NCBI GenBank assembly: GCA_949361645.1
Contig: OX442428.1
Location: 7,352,964 to 7,416,963 of the forward strand
Length of the DNA: 64,000 nt
From: Spongilla lacustris
Lineage: Eukaryota > Porifera > Demospongiae > Spongillida > Spongillidae
Direction: 5' to 3'
Part shown: positions 1 to 11,577 of the stretch, in pieces
Layout: each line of letters starts with the position of its first letter
Position numbering within the stretch: the first letter of the stretch is position 1
Translations under genes and position numbers: made by a program
The notes under the pieces: generated by a model
Databases searched by the model: none
What the model was told of the DNA's origin: nothing
The model's input: the letters and a program-made list of their open reading frames with translations, nothing else

Positions 1-230
1 GAGTTTAATTTGCAGCAATCCAACTTTCTCAGTATTGGATATGATCAGGTTAAGGTTTGAGTATTCTCACTGCATGGTTCGATACATGGTGGTGGTATAA
101 CTGTGGATTAGATTTGCAATACACCACATGTACATCCCCCACACCTACACCAGGTGGAGGTGTGGCTAGAGGTGTGGCCAGAGGTGTGGTTAAGTGCATA
201 ATGTCACTACATCCCCCACACCTCCACCAG
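1..230. repeat. Segmental duplication, intron upstream of gene A FN3 exon
   Basis: The first 230 bases match 35531-35806 almost base for base apart from small indels, and bases 160-230 also match 38500-38570. They contain repeats of the word gaggtgtggc and end in a pyrimidine/CCACCAG acceptor at 229-230. This is intron sequence copied together with the FN3 exon in genes A, B and C, so the duplication unit was genomic rather than retroposed. Confidence 0.7.
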
Positions 231-524
231 GTCCCCCTCTAGTGGCACCTGTCAACCTCACATTTAACCCCTCCACCACCACCCTTACATGGGAGGAGGC
301 CCCTCAACAGCACAACATATCGTATGTCTGTACTGCTACATACCCCAATGGCCATGTCCACACCACCAATGTGACCAATGGGACTACCATGGTGCACTAT
401 GATCTAAAAGATCTGAACATCTCTGGGAAGATCACCTTTGAGGTCCAGCCTGTGAACTGTGCTGGAGTAGGTCCTAATGCTACATACACTACCGACTGGA
501 CATACACTCCACCAACACCTCAGG
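231..524 (+). CDS. Receptor gene A, FN3 domain exon (partial gene)
   Basis: This 294-nt exon is bounded by CCACCAG/GT at the acceptor and CAGG|GTATGG at the donor. It starts and ends in phase 1, so it is a symmetric module. It encodes one fibronectin type III domain: the early strands carry LTFNPSTTTLTWEEAP with the conserved B-strand Trp, then SYVCTATYPNG, and a terminal ITFEVQPVNCAGVGPNATYTT block. Several N-glycosylation sequons are visible (NIS, NVT, NGT, NAT), fitting an extracellular location. The signal peptide and Ig exons seen in genes C and D would lie left of the window. The exon is open throughout, unlike the copy in gene B. FN3 identity is firm; the ligand is unknown. Confidence 0.8.
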
Positions 525-676
525 GTATGGAGGGGGAAGCGAGGGGGAGGGTGGGGGGTGGGGGAAGGAACTTGCTATATGCAATGAATTATTCTTCAGC
601 TGTATGAGGTACTCAGATGTCTTCATGGTCATCACAGTCCCCTTTACATGTAAAAATGATATTACAAATCTGAATT

Positions 677-682
<6 letters not shown>

Positions 683-710
<28 letters not shown>
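683..710. repeat. (CA)n microsatellite in gene A intron
   Basis: A CA-dinucleotide run followed by an interrupted CA-rich stretch to about 755. It lies in the intron between the FN3 exon and the micro-exon; gene B has a shorter version at about 36247-36290. Confidence 0.85.
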
Positions 711-713
<3 letters not shown>

Positions 714-779
714 ACATGCACACATATACACATGAATGCATACACAACACACATGTGCACTCCGTTTTAAACAATACAG

Positions 780-806
780 GTGACTCAAGCTCAGTTGACT
801 ACAAAG
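780..806 (+). CDS. Receptor gene A, 9-codon linker micro-exon
   Basis: This is a 27-nt phase 1-1 exon between acceptor aatacag and donor gtttgt. It encodes the juxtamembrane stretch GDSSSVDYK. An identical micro-exon occurs in gene B at 36322-36348; longer counterparts occur in gene C (39353-39394) and gene D (47583-47627). Conservation of flanking splice sites and phase across four copies supports it as a real exon despite its size. Confidence 0.6.
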
Positions 807-972
807 GTTTGTATGAGGTTTTGTGTCATGTGCAGAAATGTAGTATATGAATGGCTTCGTTTGTTATTAGATGACCACCATGCAACACGAGGCATTGGGA
901 TGGGTACACACTCTATATTAGTCCATGGGTACAGTGTACAACCTCAGATCTCTTCTTTGTCCCTCATCCCAG

Positions 973-1316
973 GGGTCTCAGGGATCATGGTGATCATAGG
1001 GATCATGGTGATCATATGCTGTGCTGTCTTTCTTGTCACAAAGTGGAGAAAGAAGATAAAAGCATTATCAATTAGCTCTGCTCATACGCGGTTACATGAT
1101 GACTTACAGGGACAGTCCCCTGCACCAAGGCAACAGGACAGAGCTAGCAATGAGAGGTCACCTTCTTTCCCTATGGAGTCACAGCAGGAGCCATCTTGTG
1201 ATGCAGGGTCATGTCCACATCTGCCCCCTTGTACACATGACAGCAGTAATGGAGGCATAGTGTCAGGTGAAACGGACATAGAAAAGGATAATTTACGACA
1301 TAGGAGGTTGGTATAA
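973..1316 (+). CDS. Receptor gene A, transmembrane and cytoplasmic tail exon
   Basis: After the acceptor tcatcccag (phase 1) the reading frame gives a hydrophobic helix built from GIMVII repeats and CCAVFLV, then a stop-transfer KWRKK, then a tail of about 85 residues ending RHRRLV at a TAA (1314-1316). The topology is type I: FN3 outside, tail inside. The tail is Ser/Pro/Gln rich and has no tyrosine, so it carries no ITIM or ITAM. The gene B copy of this exon stops about 60 residues earlier. A further splice out of this exon cannot be excluded. Confidence 0.6.
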
Positions 1317-1560
1317 TCACTCACGTTTAGCATTGCCAGCTTATTGATTTCTTTTTCAGCAGCAGGCAAAGCTCAGGAATGCACTAACAAGTACTGTTGT
1401 GTGTATGTTTGCAGCATATTTATGACTTCTATCAAATTTCACCTACTGCTGGGGGATGGGCTCGGGATGGACTAAGGATGGGTATAAATGCTTTAGTCAT
1501 ACACACACATTCACACACATACACACACATGCACACATACACACTTACACACAACTTTAT

Positions 1561-1820
1561 CATGTGCTATGCTGCCCTTGTTGTTACTGTGGTCACTGGT
1601 GCTGCTCTTATCATAAAGAATAACGAGTGTAAATGCACAGTTCCTAGATTATTTAAAGGGAAGCCGGTCCCCTGCACCAAGGGAACAGGACAGAGCTAGC
1701 AATGAGAGGTCACCTTCTTTCCCTATGGAGCCCCAGCAGCAGCCATCTTGTGGTGCAGGGTCATGTCCACATCTGCCCCCTCGTACAGGACCACATAAGA
1801 TGATTCAATGAGCAGCACAT
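1561..1820 (+). pseudogene. Duplicated TM/tail fragment behind gene A
   Basis: The segment encodes a hydrophobic stretch (YAALVVTVVTGAALII) followed by KNNECKC. It then repeats the gene A tail DNA: gacagagctagcaatgagag occurs here and again at about 1138. No acceptor is visible close upstream, and the frame ends after GTGQS. It appears to be a tandem duplicate of the TM/tail exon, shifted about 550 bp, now decaying or used alternatively. The same downstream tail DNA follows gene B at 36685-36830. Confidence 0.45.
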
Positions 1821-2197
1821 CAAAGAATACCTTGTGTTGGGTATGACAGTTCAGGAGACATACCAGATACTATATATTGTCTGATGTAACAGACACAGAA
1901 GAGGATGGAGAGGAGGGCCTACTAAAGTAGTCACTTTTAGCAACAATTTATATTTGGCAGTATGCAATATACTAACAGTGTTGTTCTGTATGTTTGCAGA
2001 GCTCACATGTCCACACATACACACAGCACACAACACACACACACATACACATGGTTGCATAACTAGTACTAGTCACACCATGAGTCTGGGTCCATCGCCA
2101 AATAACACCCTTGGTGCTAGTTGGGTACCCATAGCACCAAAAATTGGACTGAGAGGTTCGGAGAGAGCTTTGACTTCTTCATCTTTGTTGGTTTGCC

Positions 2198-2487
2198 CTC
2201 TTAATGCCTTAACCCTTTAGCCCCCTTAGTGCTTTAACCCCTTATCCCCGTTAGTGCCTTAACCCCTTAGCCCCCTTAGTGCCTTCACCCCTTCCCTTTG
2301 CCCCCTTTGTGCCTTAACCCCTTAGCCCCCTTAGTGCCTTAACCCCTTAGCCCCCTTAGTGCCTTAACCCCTTAGCCCCTTGTGCCTTAACCCCTTAGCC
2401 CTCTTTGTGCATTAACCCTTAACCCCCTTAGTGCCTTAACCCCTTAACCCCCTTTGTGCCTTAACCCCTTAGCCCTTAGTGCCTTAC
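2198..2487. repeat. Minisatellite, about 25-bp unit (cccttagtgccttaacccc)
   Basis: About eleven imperfect copies of a unit containing ttagtgccttaaccccttag. It superficially resembles telomeric sequence but the unit is about 25 bp and internal. A related ggttaagggg stretch lies at 48375-48400. Confidence 0.85.
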
Positions 2488-4663
2488 AGCTTCTTGTTGA
2501 TGCTCATTCATCCAGGTATCTTTACTTATAAGGTTTGGTATTGCTAGCTCCACTCATATTTGACATCTTTTCAGCCACACCCACATATCACCCCGACATA
2601 AACCAGTTCAGCGAATTTTAATATTTGAATGAGAACTAATCCTTCTCATTGTTAGCCCATCTGGCCCGTGTTGTCTCATTAGTTCTTAAGCGGGCTAAGG
2701 GGTTAAGGTACTGAGGGGTTTAGGGGCTAGATTATCATGTTATCTCAGTAGTTCTTCCATCGTTTATACCTGAAATGATGGATATTATTGCTGGCCCATG
2801 CAGTTTTCTAATCATCCTCATCCTGACTTGATCAATCTCAGGTTCATTGCGTCCATCACCATATGCATCTTATACTGTTTCTACTTGGTGATGGCGAACT
2901 TGACTTGTCAAATGATTGTCTCTGCATTATGTTTTGCTTTCAGGTTCACTTCATTACACCGACGATAGCAACAACGATGCTGGTAGAAATAGATGGAGCA
3001 CAAGAATTTACAATACAAAGGTTTTTTATATATGTACCCATTTTCAGTATGATGACGTTAACTCTCATCCTAGGTAATGGTTTACAGTAACTGTATTTCA
3101 GTGTATGAGGAGTATCCAGTGCCTATATACAAGAATATCCAAACATAATAAATATTGCAATAGAAAGACACATTTAGGGATGATGTCACTTTTATTCATA
3201 GCGTAATGCATGGTTGGAATTTTGAGTACATGTCATGAGTGTAGTGTAATTTTTTAAAAGGATATATGATTTGGATAAGAACCAGTATGTGCACAGCTTT
3301 TGGTGGATGAAGTTTTTTAAGGGAGAGGCTACATCTGGTTTGAACGTCGAGGGAGGAAGTAGAGGGAGCAAGAGACTGAAGGGATGGGAAGGAGGGGAGG
3401 GTCATTCCAAACACCAGTACCACTCAAATCAAAATGAAAGAACAGATGTGGCATGACATACTGCACCAACACATCCACCTCCCAAGTCAAGAGTACACAC
3501 CCCCTACCTGGGCTACCACTCTAACCTTTCCTGTGCTACACTGCTGATGACCTGCATACAATGAGGGAGACCGCACCTCCTGAGGAAGAGTCACCTCCAC
3601 TTGTAAAATGCTGTGTATAGAAGCTGTATGAGGGTTGAATATGTCAGCATGACTTGGATGTGCTTAAAATACTTAATTTGTATTCCAACTCCAGATCCAG
3701 TCACAGATACATTAGAGAAAATTGTATTGTTTCCTTCTACACTGAGCTGACCAACCACAAGTAATATGGATACATACATGCCAAATTGTTCTGGATTGTT
3801 AGGGTTTATATATTTTTTCAGTGGTACCTTGTAAAATACTTGGTGGGTAGTGCTGAGAGACATACCAAGTTAGTAAATCCAGCATGGTCTCCAGCCTTTG
3901 AGGCTCTTCTCTCCTGGAGGATGACAGCACCATAGCACCTTCTTATGTTGCTGTTAGGACTTTTGTACAACAATTCAACTTTCTCCCCTCTGCACAATTT
4001 CTTCCTCTTATGAGGCTTTTCATGCATTTTGAGCTGGTTTTTCCTCCCTGCATCACTTCTAAACTGAGGCTGCATTTAGACACAGACTGAAGCTGTTATG
4101 TTCTGTTGTGTACATTTGGTTTAAGTCTAGCGTGATGCCTGTATGTGTTCGTAAAGTGTACAGCCACTGGACAACGATGTTATGCATCTTGCATGGATGC
4201 GTGTCAATTTTGATGGAAAATATCATTTTAAACATTGAACAACTACAAAAATAGAACTAGATCGTTTGATCTAAGTCACTGGACCCACAGTAATATGGTA
4301 GTGATGAAATTTATTATGATGTGCAGCTGAAATGGTATCACGCAAATAAAATTGTATGTATTGAGTTGTGTAGTTGTGCATGTGAACATTGTGAATATAG
4401 AATTCCACAATCAAGGAAAAAAATTTGTACAGTCAATTTAACTGGTAATACTTGTTAATCCTTGTGAAAGATCTTTGTTTGTATGTCTCAAAAATTCAAG
4501 ATTTCAATTTTGAATAAATCCTATCAAAGTCAGTTCACCTACATTTATTATTCAAACCAATCTTGGAGCTTTTGGACGCCTACATGTATAACATATGATA
4601 TGAGGTGATGTTTGGAATTAATGAATATCCAAGTCAGTTAGTTTACATCAGCATTTAAGCTTG
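2488..4663. other. Intergenic, no supported gene
   Basis: AT-rich DNA without a recognised protein domain. A plus-strand stretch at 2944-3019 has an acceptor-like ttgctttcag and an open phase-1 frame (GSLHYTDDSNNDAG), but its donor is weak and nothing adjoins it. A 90-codon minus-strand frame at 3591-3863 contains a hydrophobic patch but no family signature. Both are recorded as possibilities only. Confidence 0.4.
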
Positions 4664-4667
4664 CATT

Positions 4668-6878
4668 CACAGTAGTTTGCGGCCATTCAAATCGTGGACA
4701 GTAGCCTCGTTCCCCGAAATATTGAAATGACACGTAATGACCTAGCAACGAGCCTTGACAACCACCGACCTTTGAAACATGAGACTGCTTGTTAACACGA
4801 CACGTCCTGTTGCCATTTACAAGCCATACAAGGACTGTACCACTTTTGTTCTATTTATTGCTCTAATCACATGGCGCAGAGATGTTTCCAAGATGTGGTA
4901 TGGCTCGCGAAAAGCGGCCTACTTTTGACGGACATCTCCACTTTGAAGCGCTTATTCTCCCTGTAGGACAAATTCTACGGCCAAACTAAAAGTGGAAAAC
5001 CAAAGAAGACAGAAGGTACTTACAGCGTATGGTAAGGAACTAGTGTCACATTTTTTCTTGGCGGTGGTAGATACGTCTAAAGTTGAGTGTGCGTATGGCA
5101 TATACACGTACGCTTGTGGTTTTGTGCAATTAAAGGTTTTACTCGTGAGGTGGCTTCGCTTTCACATACTGTGCTGCATTGAGCATCATGATACAAGGCA
5201 TGGTAGGACCTCTGCAAATTATTAACACCTGGCGTGGTTGGACTCAGCCCCTTGCTCTCCGAGAAGGCCAAACCTTGAACGGGTACGCCTTGCCCATGGG
5301 GTGGTATGAAATGCATTTTTAGTGGTACTAGTATTGAGATGCCTGGGAATGATGCGCTATGATTAGTGATGTTCCATGCTTTGTTGATAGACTTCAAATT
5401 GTGATGTGTGTACCTAGTGACGCATGTGTGTAGGGCACTTCTCTTGTGCTACAGTAACCTTATGAGGTTGCCTAAAAATACACCACTAAAGTATTGTTGA
5501 TGTTTGGCCTTAAATGTCTGACGAAGGGTGCATCATGATGGTTGAAGCCCTTATCAGTGGCTCTGGTGGTTTTGACTATTTCATTTGCCAGTTCACCTTG
5601 AAAAGTCTGTGTGTGTTTTTATAGGAATCTTATCATTGCATCCTGCAGCTTCCCCTTCTCCTCAACCTGTTTGATACTATGGTGATGGACTCATACTCCC
5701 CAATCAGCTACATATATAAGCAGCTCCTCCTTTGTTGCCAGTTCACCTTGACAAGTCTGTACAGAAAGCTAAAAAGCTGCATGTGCTGGTTGTGGCCATG
5801 GGTACAAAGACCAGCTGCGGGTCACAGTTATAACAGAAAGAGCCCAAAGATTTTCATGAATGAAGATTCCATGGGTCAAATGGAGCCCAGGTATCCATCC
5901 TACCAGTGTAAATACACAATTGAGATACTGACCTGTGACTGCTTATGTGTCAAAGTGTGGCTCTGATATGCAATTTATTTCCATATTCCATCTAATGGCA
6001 CTCCTGCATGTGATGGTTTCCAGTGTTCTTTCTGGAAAGCCTCCTATGCAACTAGCATTTAATCCTTATTTATTTCTGTTTAGCCATGGGACAGGAGTGA
6101 TGTGGTGGTACGACCCTTTAATGAGGGCAATTATTTTATGAGACCTTTTGCATGTGCCTGTGTATTCTTGTCACCTCTTTTGGGCTGATATCCTTTCATC
6201 ATGTGTCTTCCATTGGTATACATTTGTGGAGCTGTAATATGATGTAGCTCTGCTCATCACCCGTTTGTACAAATTCACAACCATAGAGGGGTGGATCTTG
6301 GTAAAGGCAATGCTGAAGACGCTATTCACACGTTCAGAAAATTCTGTACACTTATATGATGGCCTTTTTCTCTTTCCTGTAGCCACCAAAAGGCTTCCAC
6401 ACACTCTGCAGCGTTGCTGGACCTTATAGTTGTGCGGATCGATTCAACTACTGTGAACGGATTGAATAACAAACTATGCCGATTATTCATAAAAAAACAC
6501 ATTCGTGATTTGTGTTCTGAAAGAAAAAATGTGGCATGTCCTAAACCATGTGTTTGCCTATTGTGATGCTTTTTCTCGATGATGCTACATCCTGACTTTC
6601 TTGGGAATTTGCCTGGCGTCCGCCTCATAGGCTTGAACTTACCCCCTTCCCTACGGCAATGGTGTAAAAGTAGGATGCGCATTTAAAGGAAACGCAACAA
6701 AGCGCTTGCGCATATGAAATATACTTAAGAACCATGTTTTGCACATTTTTGACCTATATGAAGTATGGATATGGCTCGCTCAAAAAGTACCATTGATAAT
6801 GAGGTGTGGATTATAGTTCCAAAACCATTTACGGTATTGTTCTAATTGTAACCTAGTGTCCAGCCGCAAACTACTGTG
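4668..6878. mobile_element. 2.2-kb TIR DNA transposon with CATT flanks
   Basis: Terminal inverted repeats start with cacagtagtttgcggc at the left end and read gccgcaaactactgtg at the right end, a perfect 16-bp match. Each end is flanked by the tetranucleotide CATT (4664-4667 and 6879-6882), consistent with a 4-bp target site duplication. The interior has no transposase I can recognise; the longest minus-strand frame (6326-6682) shows no catalytic motif. It is probably a non-autonomous or decayed cut-and-paste element. Chapaev-type elements have 4-bp duplications and CAC-starting ends, but that assignment is a guess. Confidence 0.65.
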
Positions 6879-6882
6879 CATT

Positions 6883-8019
6883 ATTAGAACATTTAGCAAT
6901 AATTACAATTATCGGTTAGTTAACTGTTTGTTGAAGATTATATTTACGCGGAACTAAAATTAGCATGGATAGGCCTATGAAATGACCTGGATAGGAAACG
7001 AGGTTGTTTTACGGATAAAATTTCAATAATCTATCCGCGCTGCGTTGAAGCAGAGATATACATGTATTATCTCTGGTTGGATAGATAGATATACATATAC
7101 GTACGGGTATAAAAGGGGGTTCATTATAGGGATCTATATGTGAGACGAAGCCCCAGTAACCAAGACATCATTCCAGACAAGAGCACAGAGTTGCTCAGAC
7201 CAGGGAGGTGGCGTGTACTAAGATAGTCTTCCACAAGCTATTGCCCGAGGTTTGCTCGGATAATTTCACTTTTTCTTTTCAACAAAGGGTTAAACATCAC
7301 AGAGGTATAGCCCATGACTACCAGGCTTGGCATGGTAAGGTAACTATTTTTTTTTAGTGTGAATTGATTGGAGTTACTTATTGTATGCACTAAAAATGTG
7401 GCAAAGGAGTTGCATAAGATCTGTGCTGGTCTGGTTCGTACAATGGATCGGACGTGGTTCCACTGAACTTTCCGATAAGGGTATGTTTTCTCTGGACAAA
7501 CGGAATATCTGGCTATTCAGCACGAGGCACCAAGGTGCACTTGTATTAGTTCATGAGGAACTGGTGGCAATCCTGGCCCTCTGTGTGGGCATACGTACAT
7601 GTATTTGTGCACAGGTTCCATACATGTAATGTACATATGTGTACGCGAGCTATTCTACATAGAATAGATTCCAACATCTATACAGCTCGTGCTGTTATAT
7701 TTCCTGTGCCTCCTCCCTCTTTCTCTTTCTTCTTTCCCTCCCACTCACCTCCCTCCCTCCTTCCTTCCCCTCCCTCAATTAGTGGTGTTGTGCTAAATAC
7801 GACAAGCAAAAATAATAACTACAAGTACTATACATTCCAGCACACTCATTTTTTGGCATGGTGTTGATATACTTGAGGTTATGTAAACATGCAGTTGGAG
7901 ACAAGAGACAACACATCCCATGGAGTCTTTTGAATAGACCCCGTCATGAATGAATAGTCTTCTTAAATCTATCACTTCCTGCCACTTGTTAAAGAAGAGG
8001 GCTGTAGGTCAAAGGATGC
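6883..8019. other. Intergenic, no supported gene
   Basis: Contains a gata-rich patch near 7078-7100 and a pyrimidine-rich block at 7707-7775. Open frames are short and show no domain. I see no gene here. Confidence 0.5.
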
Positions 8020-8023
8020 TTAT

Positions 8024-8951
8024 CACCGCGTCCGTGAAATTCGAATGTTTTTTGGGCCTATTTTGTCGAACTCACTTTTTGGAAAATTAGTCGGAAGGGT
8101 TCCAATAGCCACAAATAGCGGTGCACCTAGTAGCTCAACTCCCTACGCAATGTTTGGAGCTACTCTCAGCCTTGTAACCACTTCCGCCGAGGACCTGCTT
8201 TTGTTTAGAGTTGAGAGGGTAAGACTGTTACCGGAAAAGGGACACTTTTTTCTGACAAGGTTCAGAATTTAAAAACAACATAGACATGCTCAACTGGATC
8301 GGATAGATAGCGCTTGAACAAATTCTGGCAATAGCCTATCGTGTTAGCGTAGAAACAAGCAATAAAACTCTTTTTGGATCTCGTCTCCGGACCTAAACGC
8401 CTATACGTAATGTAATTTTACGTGTTGATTGACGTCACGCGAGTCTGAGTCACTACGATAATTTACTATAAATATGCACCACGTGAGACAAGTACCCGCC
8501 CTCTTTCCTCCCGTTGTTCGTTCCCGTCCGGTTATTTGATTATCTCGTACCCAGATATAAATCAACTACGTGATCTATGTAAGTCCTCGAACGAGGTGAA
8601 TAACTGTAAGTGAGCTTTGTACAAGAACTAAGCTAACTGCTAACAAGATATCCATTGTGGCATCCTAGTCGTACCAAATGACATTTAAAATCGTATCCAA
8701 AGCGGTTTTTAATTGTCTAGGAAAAAAGTGTCCCCAGCAACGCTTCGTAACCGAAAAACATAAAACCGCGTCACTTTGAACACATACAGGGAAGTGTCCA
8801 CAATAGATATAAGGCAGACAACAATGCCAAATGTATTGGCGATAGATGAACTGTATAAAAAAATATGCTTTTCCAGACAATTGGGGCGTTCCGACTAATT
8901 TTTAGAAAGTTGAGTTCGACCAAAAAGCATTCGAATTTCACGGACGCGGTG
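8024..8951. mobile_element. 0.93-kb TIR element with TTAT target duplication
   Basis: The left end caccgcgtccgtgaaattcg is repeated in inverted orientation at the right end (about 8930-8951), and imperfect similarity continues inward for at least 60 bp (tcgaactca and attagtcgga blocks). Both sides are flanked by TTAT (8020-8023 and 8952-8955). No transposase frame is present, so this is a non-autonomous element. Confidence 0.65.
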
Positions 8952-8955
8952 TTAT

Positions 8956-9464
8956 AAACCATATAGATGCATGGATGCATTTCACATGCACTCCGACAGC
9001 TAATATCTGTTTTTGCTGTGCTACTGATTTCTGTGTGTTATTATGCATGTACTTAGAGTAGATTGCACGAAGTTGACAATTGCATAGCCGACCTTGTTAC
9101 TGCATCATCAGAAATTGCTTCAGTTCTGTCAAGTTTGAGTACAATTAATGTTTTCCTGTCTATAGTTACCTGTGCAATTTAAGATTGAATGCCCTTACAT
9201 GTATAACATTATTCGCATATTTCGGAAAACAGTTCACAGAAGCCGGCTGAAAACTATCAATTTTGGTATGATATTCTTATGAGGTAGGAACCATATCGTA
9301 ATTACATGGGACCGCACAGATTCGGGCGCGGCATGAGGCTTGGGTTGGGAATGCCATATACCATTACAAAAGTAAGCGAATATTACATATATATATATGT
9401 TCTTGGAGGATCGATCCCACCCCGTGCGGGCATGTTTAAGTGTGTCAGTATAAGTAAAGCGCTA
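8956..9464. other. Intergenic, nothing recognised
   Basis: AT-rich DNA with a short (TA)n at about 9386-9400. No gene, RNA or element ends were identified. Confidence 0.4.
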
Positions 9465-9550
9465 TAGCCTCGTCCCCAGGCCCTGTTTTATTAAAGTTAC
9501 GGGGAGGAGTTCCCGTAACTTTAACAAAACAGGGCCTGGGGACGAGGCTA
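9465..9550. mobile_element. 86-bp near-perfect hairpin (mini-MITE), tagcctcgtcccc family
   Basis: The two arms, tagcctcgtccccaggccct and its complement, pair over about 40 bp each around a GGAG loop. One mismatch pair is visible near the middle of the stem. A diverged relative with ggctcgtcccctg and gtggacgaggcta ends lies at 24860-24936. The form is that of a tiny foldback element. Confidence 0.7.
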
Positions 9551-9711
9551 GCTTCGCTATGGGTCGGTAATGGGGTGGGGCCGTGGAATGTAACCTTGTG
9601 GGGGGAACACACACTCCTGGAGGCGGACAGCTGTTCCTAGGAGGCAGCGTCCGCACTCCTTCCTAGAAAAATGTAAAATGTGTCCGGCGGACAAGGTTTT
9701 CTAGGAAATTC

Positions 9712-9737
9712 AATAATTGTCCGGCCGGACAATTATT
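9712..9737. repeat. 26-bp perfect palindrome (ttgtccggccggacaa core)
   Basis: The sequence is self-complementary over 26 bp and lies about 190 bp upstream of the monooxygenase start, next to a related gtgtccggcggac word at 9679-9691. It could be a protein-binding dyad or an element remnant. Confidence 0.5.
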
Positions 9738-9853
9738 AGGGGGGACACGTACTCCTATACATAAACAACCGCAAACTAATGTCATTTATTGATAAGGTTT
9801 AGGATCAAGGATGCAAGGCGCCCAGTGCTATTGCTAGGAATGAAGTTAAAACC

Positions 9854-9860
9854 TATATAA
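9854..9860 (+). promoter_or_regulatory. TATA-like box upstream of the monooxygenase
   Basis: The word tatataa lies 67 bp before the proposed ATG at 9921, a plausible core-promoter distance allowing a short 5' leader. There is no other evidence for transcription start. Confidence 0.3.
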
Positions 9861-9920
9861 GGTAAACACATTATAAATCAGTTCAGTGCTCTGGATCTGC
9901 TACGCGTACGGCGTTCTTGC

Positions 9921-11206
9921 ATGCATGAGTCGCATATAGCTGGCCATGGCGGTAGAGTCGCCGTCATCGGAGGGGGTGTCTCCGGTATCTGTGCAGCGAA
10001 AGTCTTCAAACGAAATGGCTACGACGTAGTCGTCTACGAGAAGTCAAGCAAGGTTGGAGGAGTTTGGTCGAACACTTACATCGACGTTCAACACTTGGCC
10101 TCAGTACTGTTTTTCCGACTTCCCTTACCCGTTTACTCCTGACAGACATCCAACAAAAGAGCAGATTTGCAACTACCTGGAGGCCGCTGTGGAGCACTAT
10201 CAACTGAATGTCCAACTCTCCAGCGAGGTTGTTGAAATGAGTGAGACGGAGGATGGTTGGGCCTTATCAATTAAAAGGCGGGGTTTACTGCCTGGGACAG
10301 TTACTACCGAAAAGGATAAGTTCTGTTTTGTCGTGATTAGTTCTGGAGTGTTCAGCGCGACCAAACGCCGTCTCAATATACCCGGAGCTGAAGTCTTCAA
10401 GGGACGCGTGTGATTGACGAATATCAGGTCAAGAGGGCTCAAGATGACTTCGCCAACAAGGCGGTCGTTGTTCTGGGCAATGGGAAGACAAGTCTGGATA
10501 TGGTAACCGTAGCTGGTCCGGTTGCCAAAGTAGCGCATCACGTGTTTCGAGCCCCGCGCTGGTACATACCTGACTACATCCTTGGTGTGGTCGATTACTC
10601 GGTCCTGCTGTTCAGCCGCTCAAGCACTCTGTTCATGCCCAGCTGGGCACATCCCACTGCTGCGGAGCGCTTCATCCACTCGTCCAAGCCGGTGCTTTCA
10701 TTCCTGGTATCGGCGTTCTGGAGCTTCATCGGGATTCTGTTCTCCATGTCCCACTGGCTGAAGTTTCGACAGGGGAGCAAGGGTAGCTATAACGCACAAC
10801 ATTGTCCTTCTCCGGCAGGGCGTTACCAGGCCACTGTTCCCGATATCCCTCTCTCGTTCAGCTTTCGCTCTGCCCTCCCCCTCGTGCCCCCAGACTACTA
10901 CTCTCTGCTGGCTAAGGGCAAAATTGTTCCACATCGCGCTGACGTCGCCTCATTCGCGGCAGACGCCCTCATTCTTAGTACAGGCGAGGAGATCCCTTGC
11001 GATGTGGTAGTGGCATCTCTAGGATGCGAGTACCCGACTTTCCCGTTCTTGAAAGACGAATATCGCAAGTACCTAGAGCAGGAAGGAGGCTGCCAACTGT
11101 ACCGCCATCTGCTGCATCCTCGCATTCCAAACGTTGGGTTTGCCGGCTTTAACCGATATGGCTGATCGCGGTGATGAAAGGAGAGTTAGTCTTGCCTCCC
11201 ATAGAG
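9921..11206 (+). pseudogene. Flavin-containing monooxygenase, exon 1, three frameshifts
   Basis: This encodes most of a class B FAD/NADPH monooxygenase. The FAD-binding GxGxxG is present near the N-terminus (VAVIGGGVSG), followed by EKSSKVGGVW, FSDFPYP, and a second Rossmann NADPH motif (VVLGNGKTSLD). HVFRAPRW and NVGFAGFNRYG come later. The order fits FMOs that oxygenate N- or S-containing substrates, with a plant-FMO-like FSDFPxP motif. The frame changes near 10085, near 10413 and just after 11162, so no single frame spans it. The exon ends GELVLPPIE at a GT donor (11207). The ATG at 9921 is the first in-frame start before GxGxxG. Either the gene is decaying or the assembly carries indels; domain spacing is otherwise normal. 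Confidence 0.75.
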
Positions 11207-11577
11207 GTAGGTTGTATGTGGTGTTATACAGGGTGTCCACGAATGAACGCAACGCTTTTGATTTTGAATAACTTTTGATAGGATGGAGCAAAAAATCTGG
11301 TATTTTGAAACAAAGTTGGTCGGTTTCCTCAAATTTTTTTCCAATAATTTAATTAAAACATTATTAATAATGCTAATTAATTTTAATAAGCACAACAAAT
11401 TAACTGATTTAAAAGGTCGTCTGTGTTCAGGTATCGGTTGTGAAGCTTCGATCAAAATATTGGATTTTTTCCACCTACTAAACGGAAACTACGATCCACT
11501 GCCTATTTTTCTTCGCATACGCATGCGCACACGACCTCGTCCTAAGACTTAATCTCATAATTAAATCGCTGTTATAG

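Noticed and set aside
2198..2487. Possible interstitial telomere (ccctta-like words)
   Set aside because: The unit is about 25 bp with gtgcctt interruptions, not a 6-bp telomeric repeat.
10200..10541. Minus-strand frames inside the monooxygenase exon
   Set aside because: Antisense shadows of a clear plus-strand FMO coding sequence.
11283..11552. 89-codon frame identical in both arms of the giant element (also 24508-24777)
   Set aside because: Identity follows from the arms being inverted copies; composition is AT-rich with no domain, so it is not evidence of coding.
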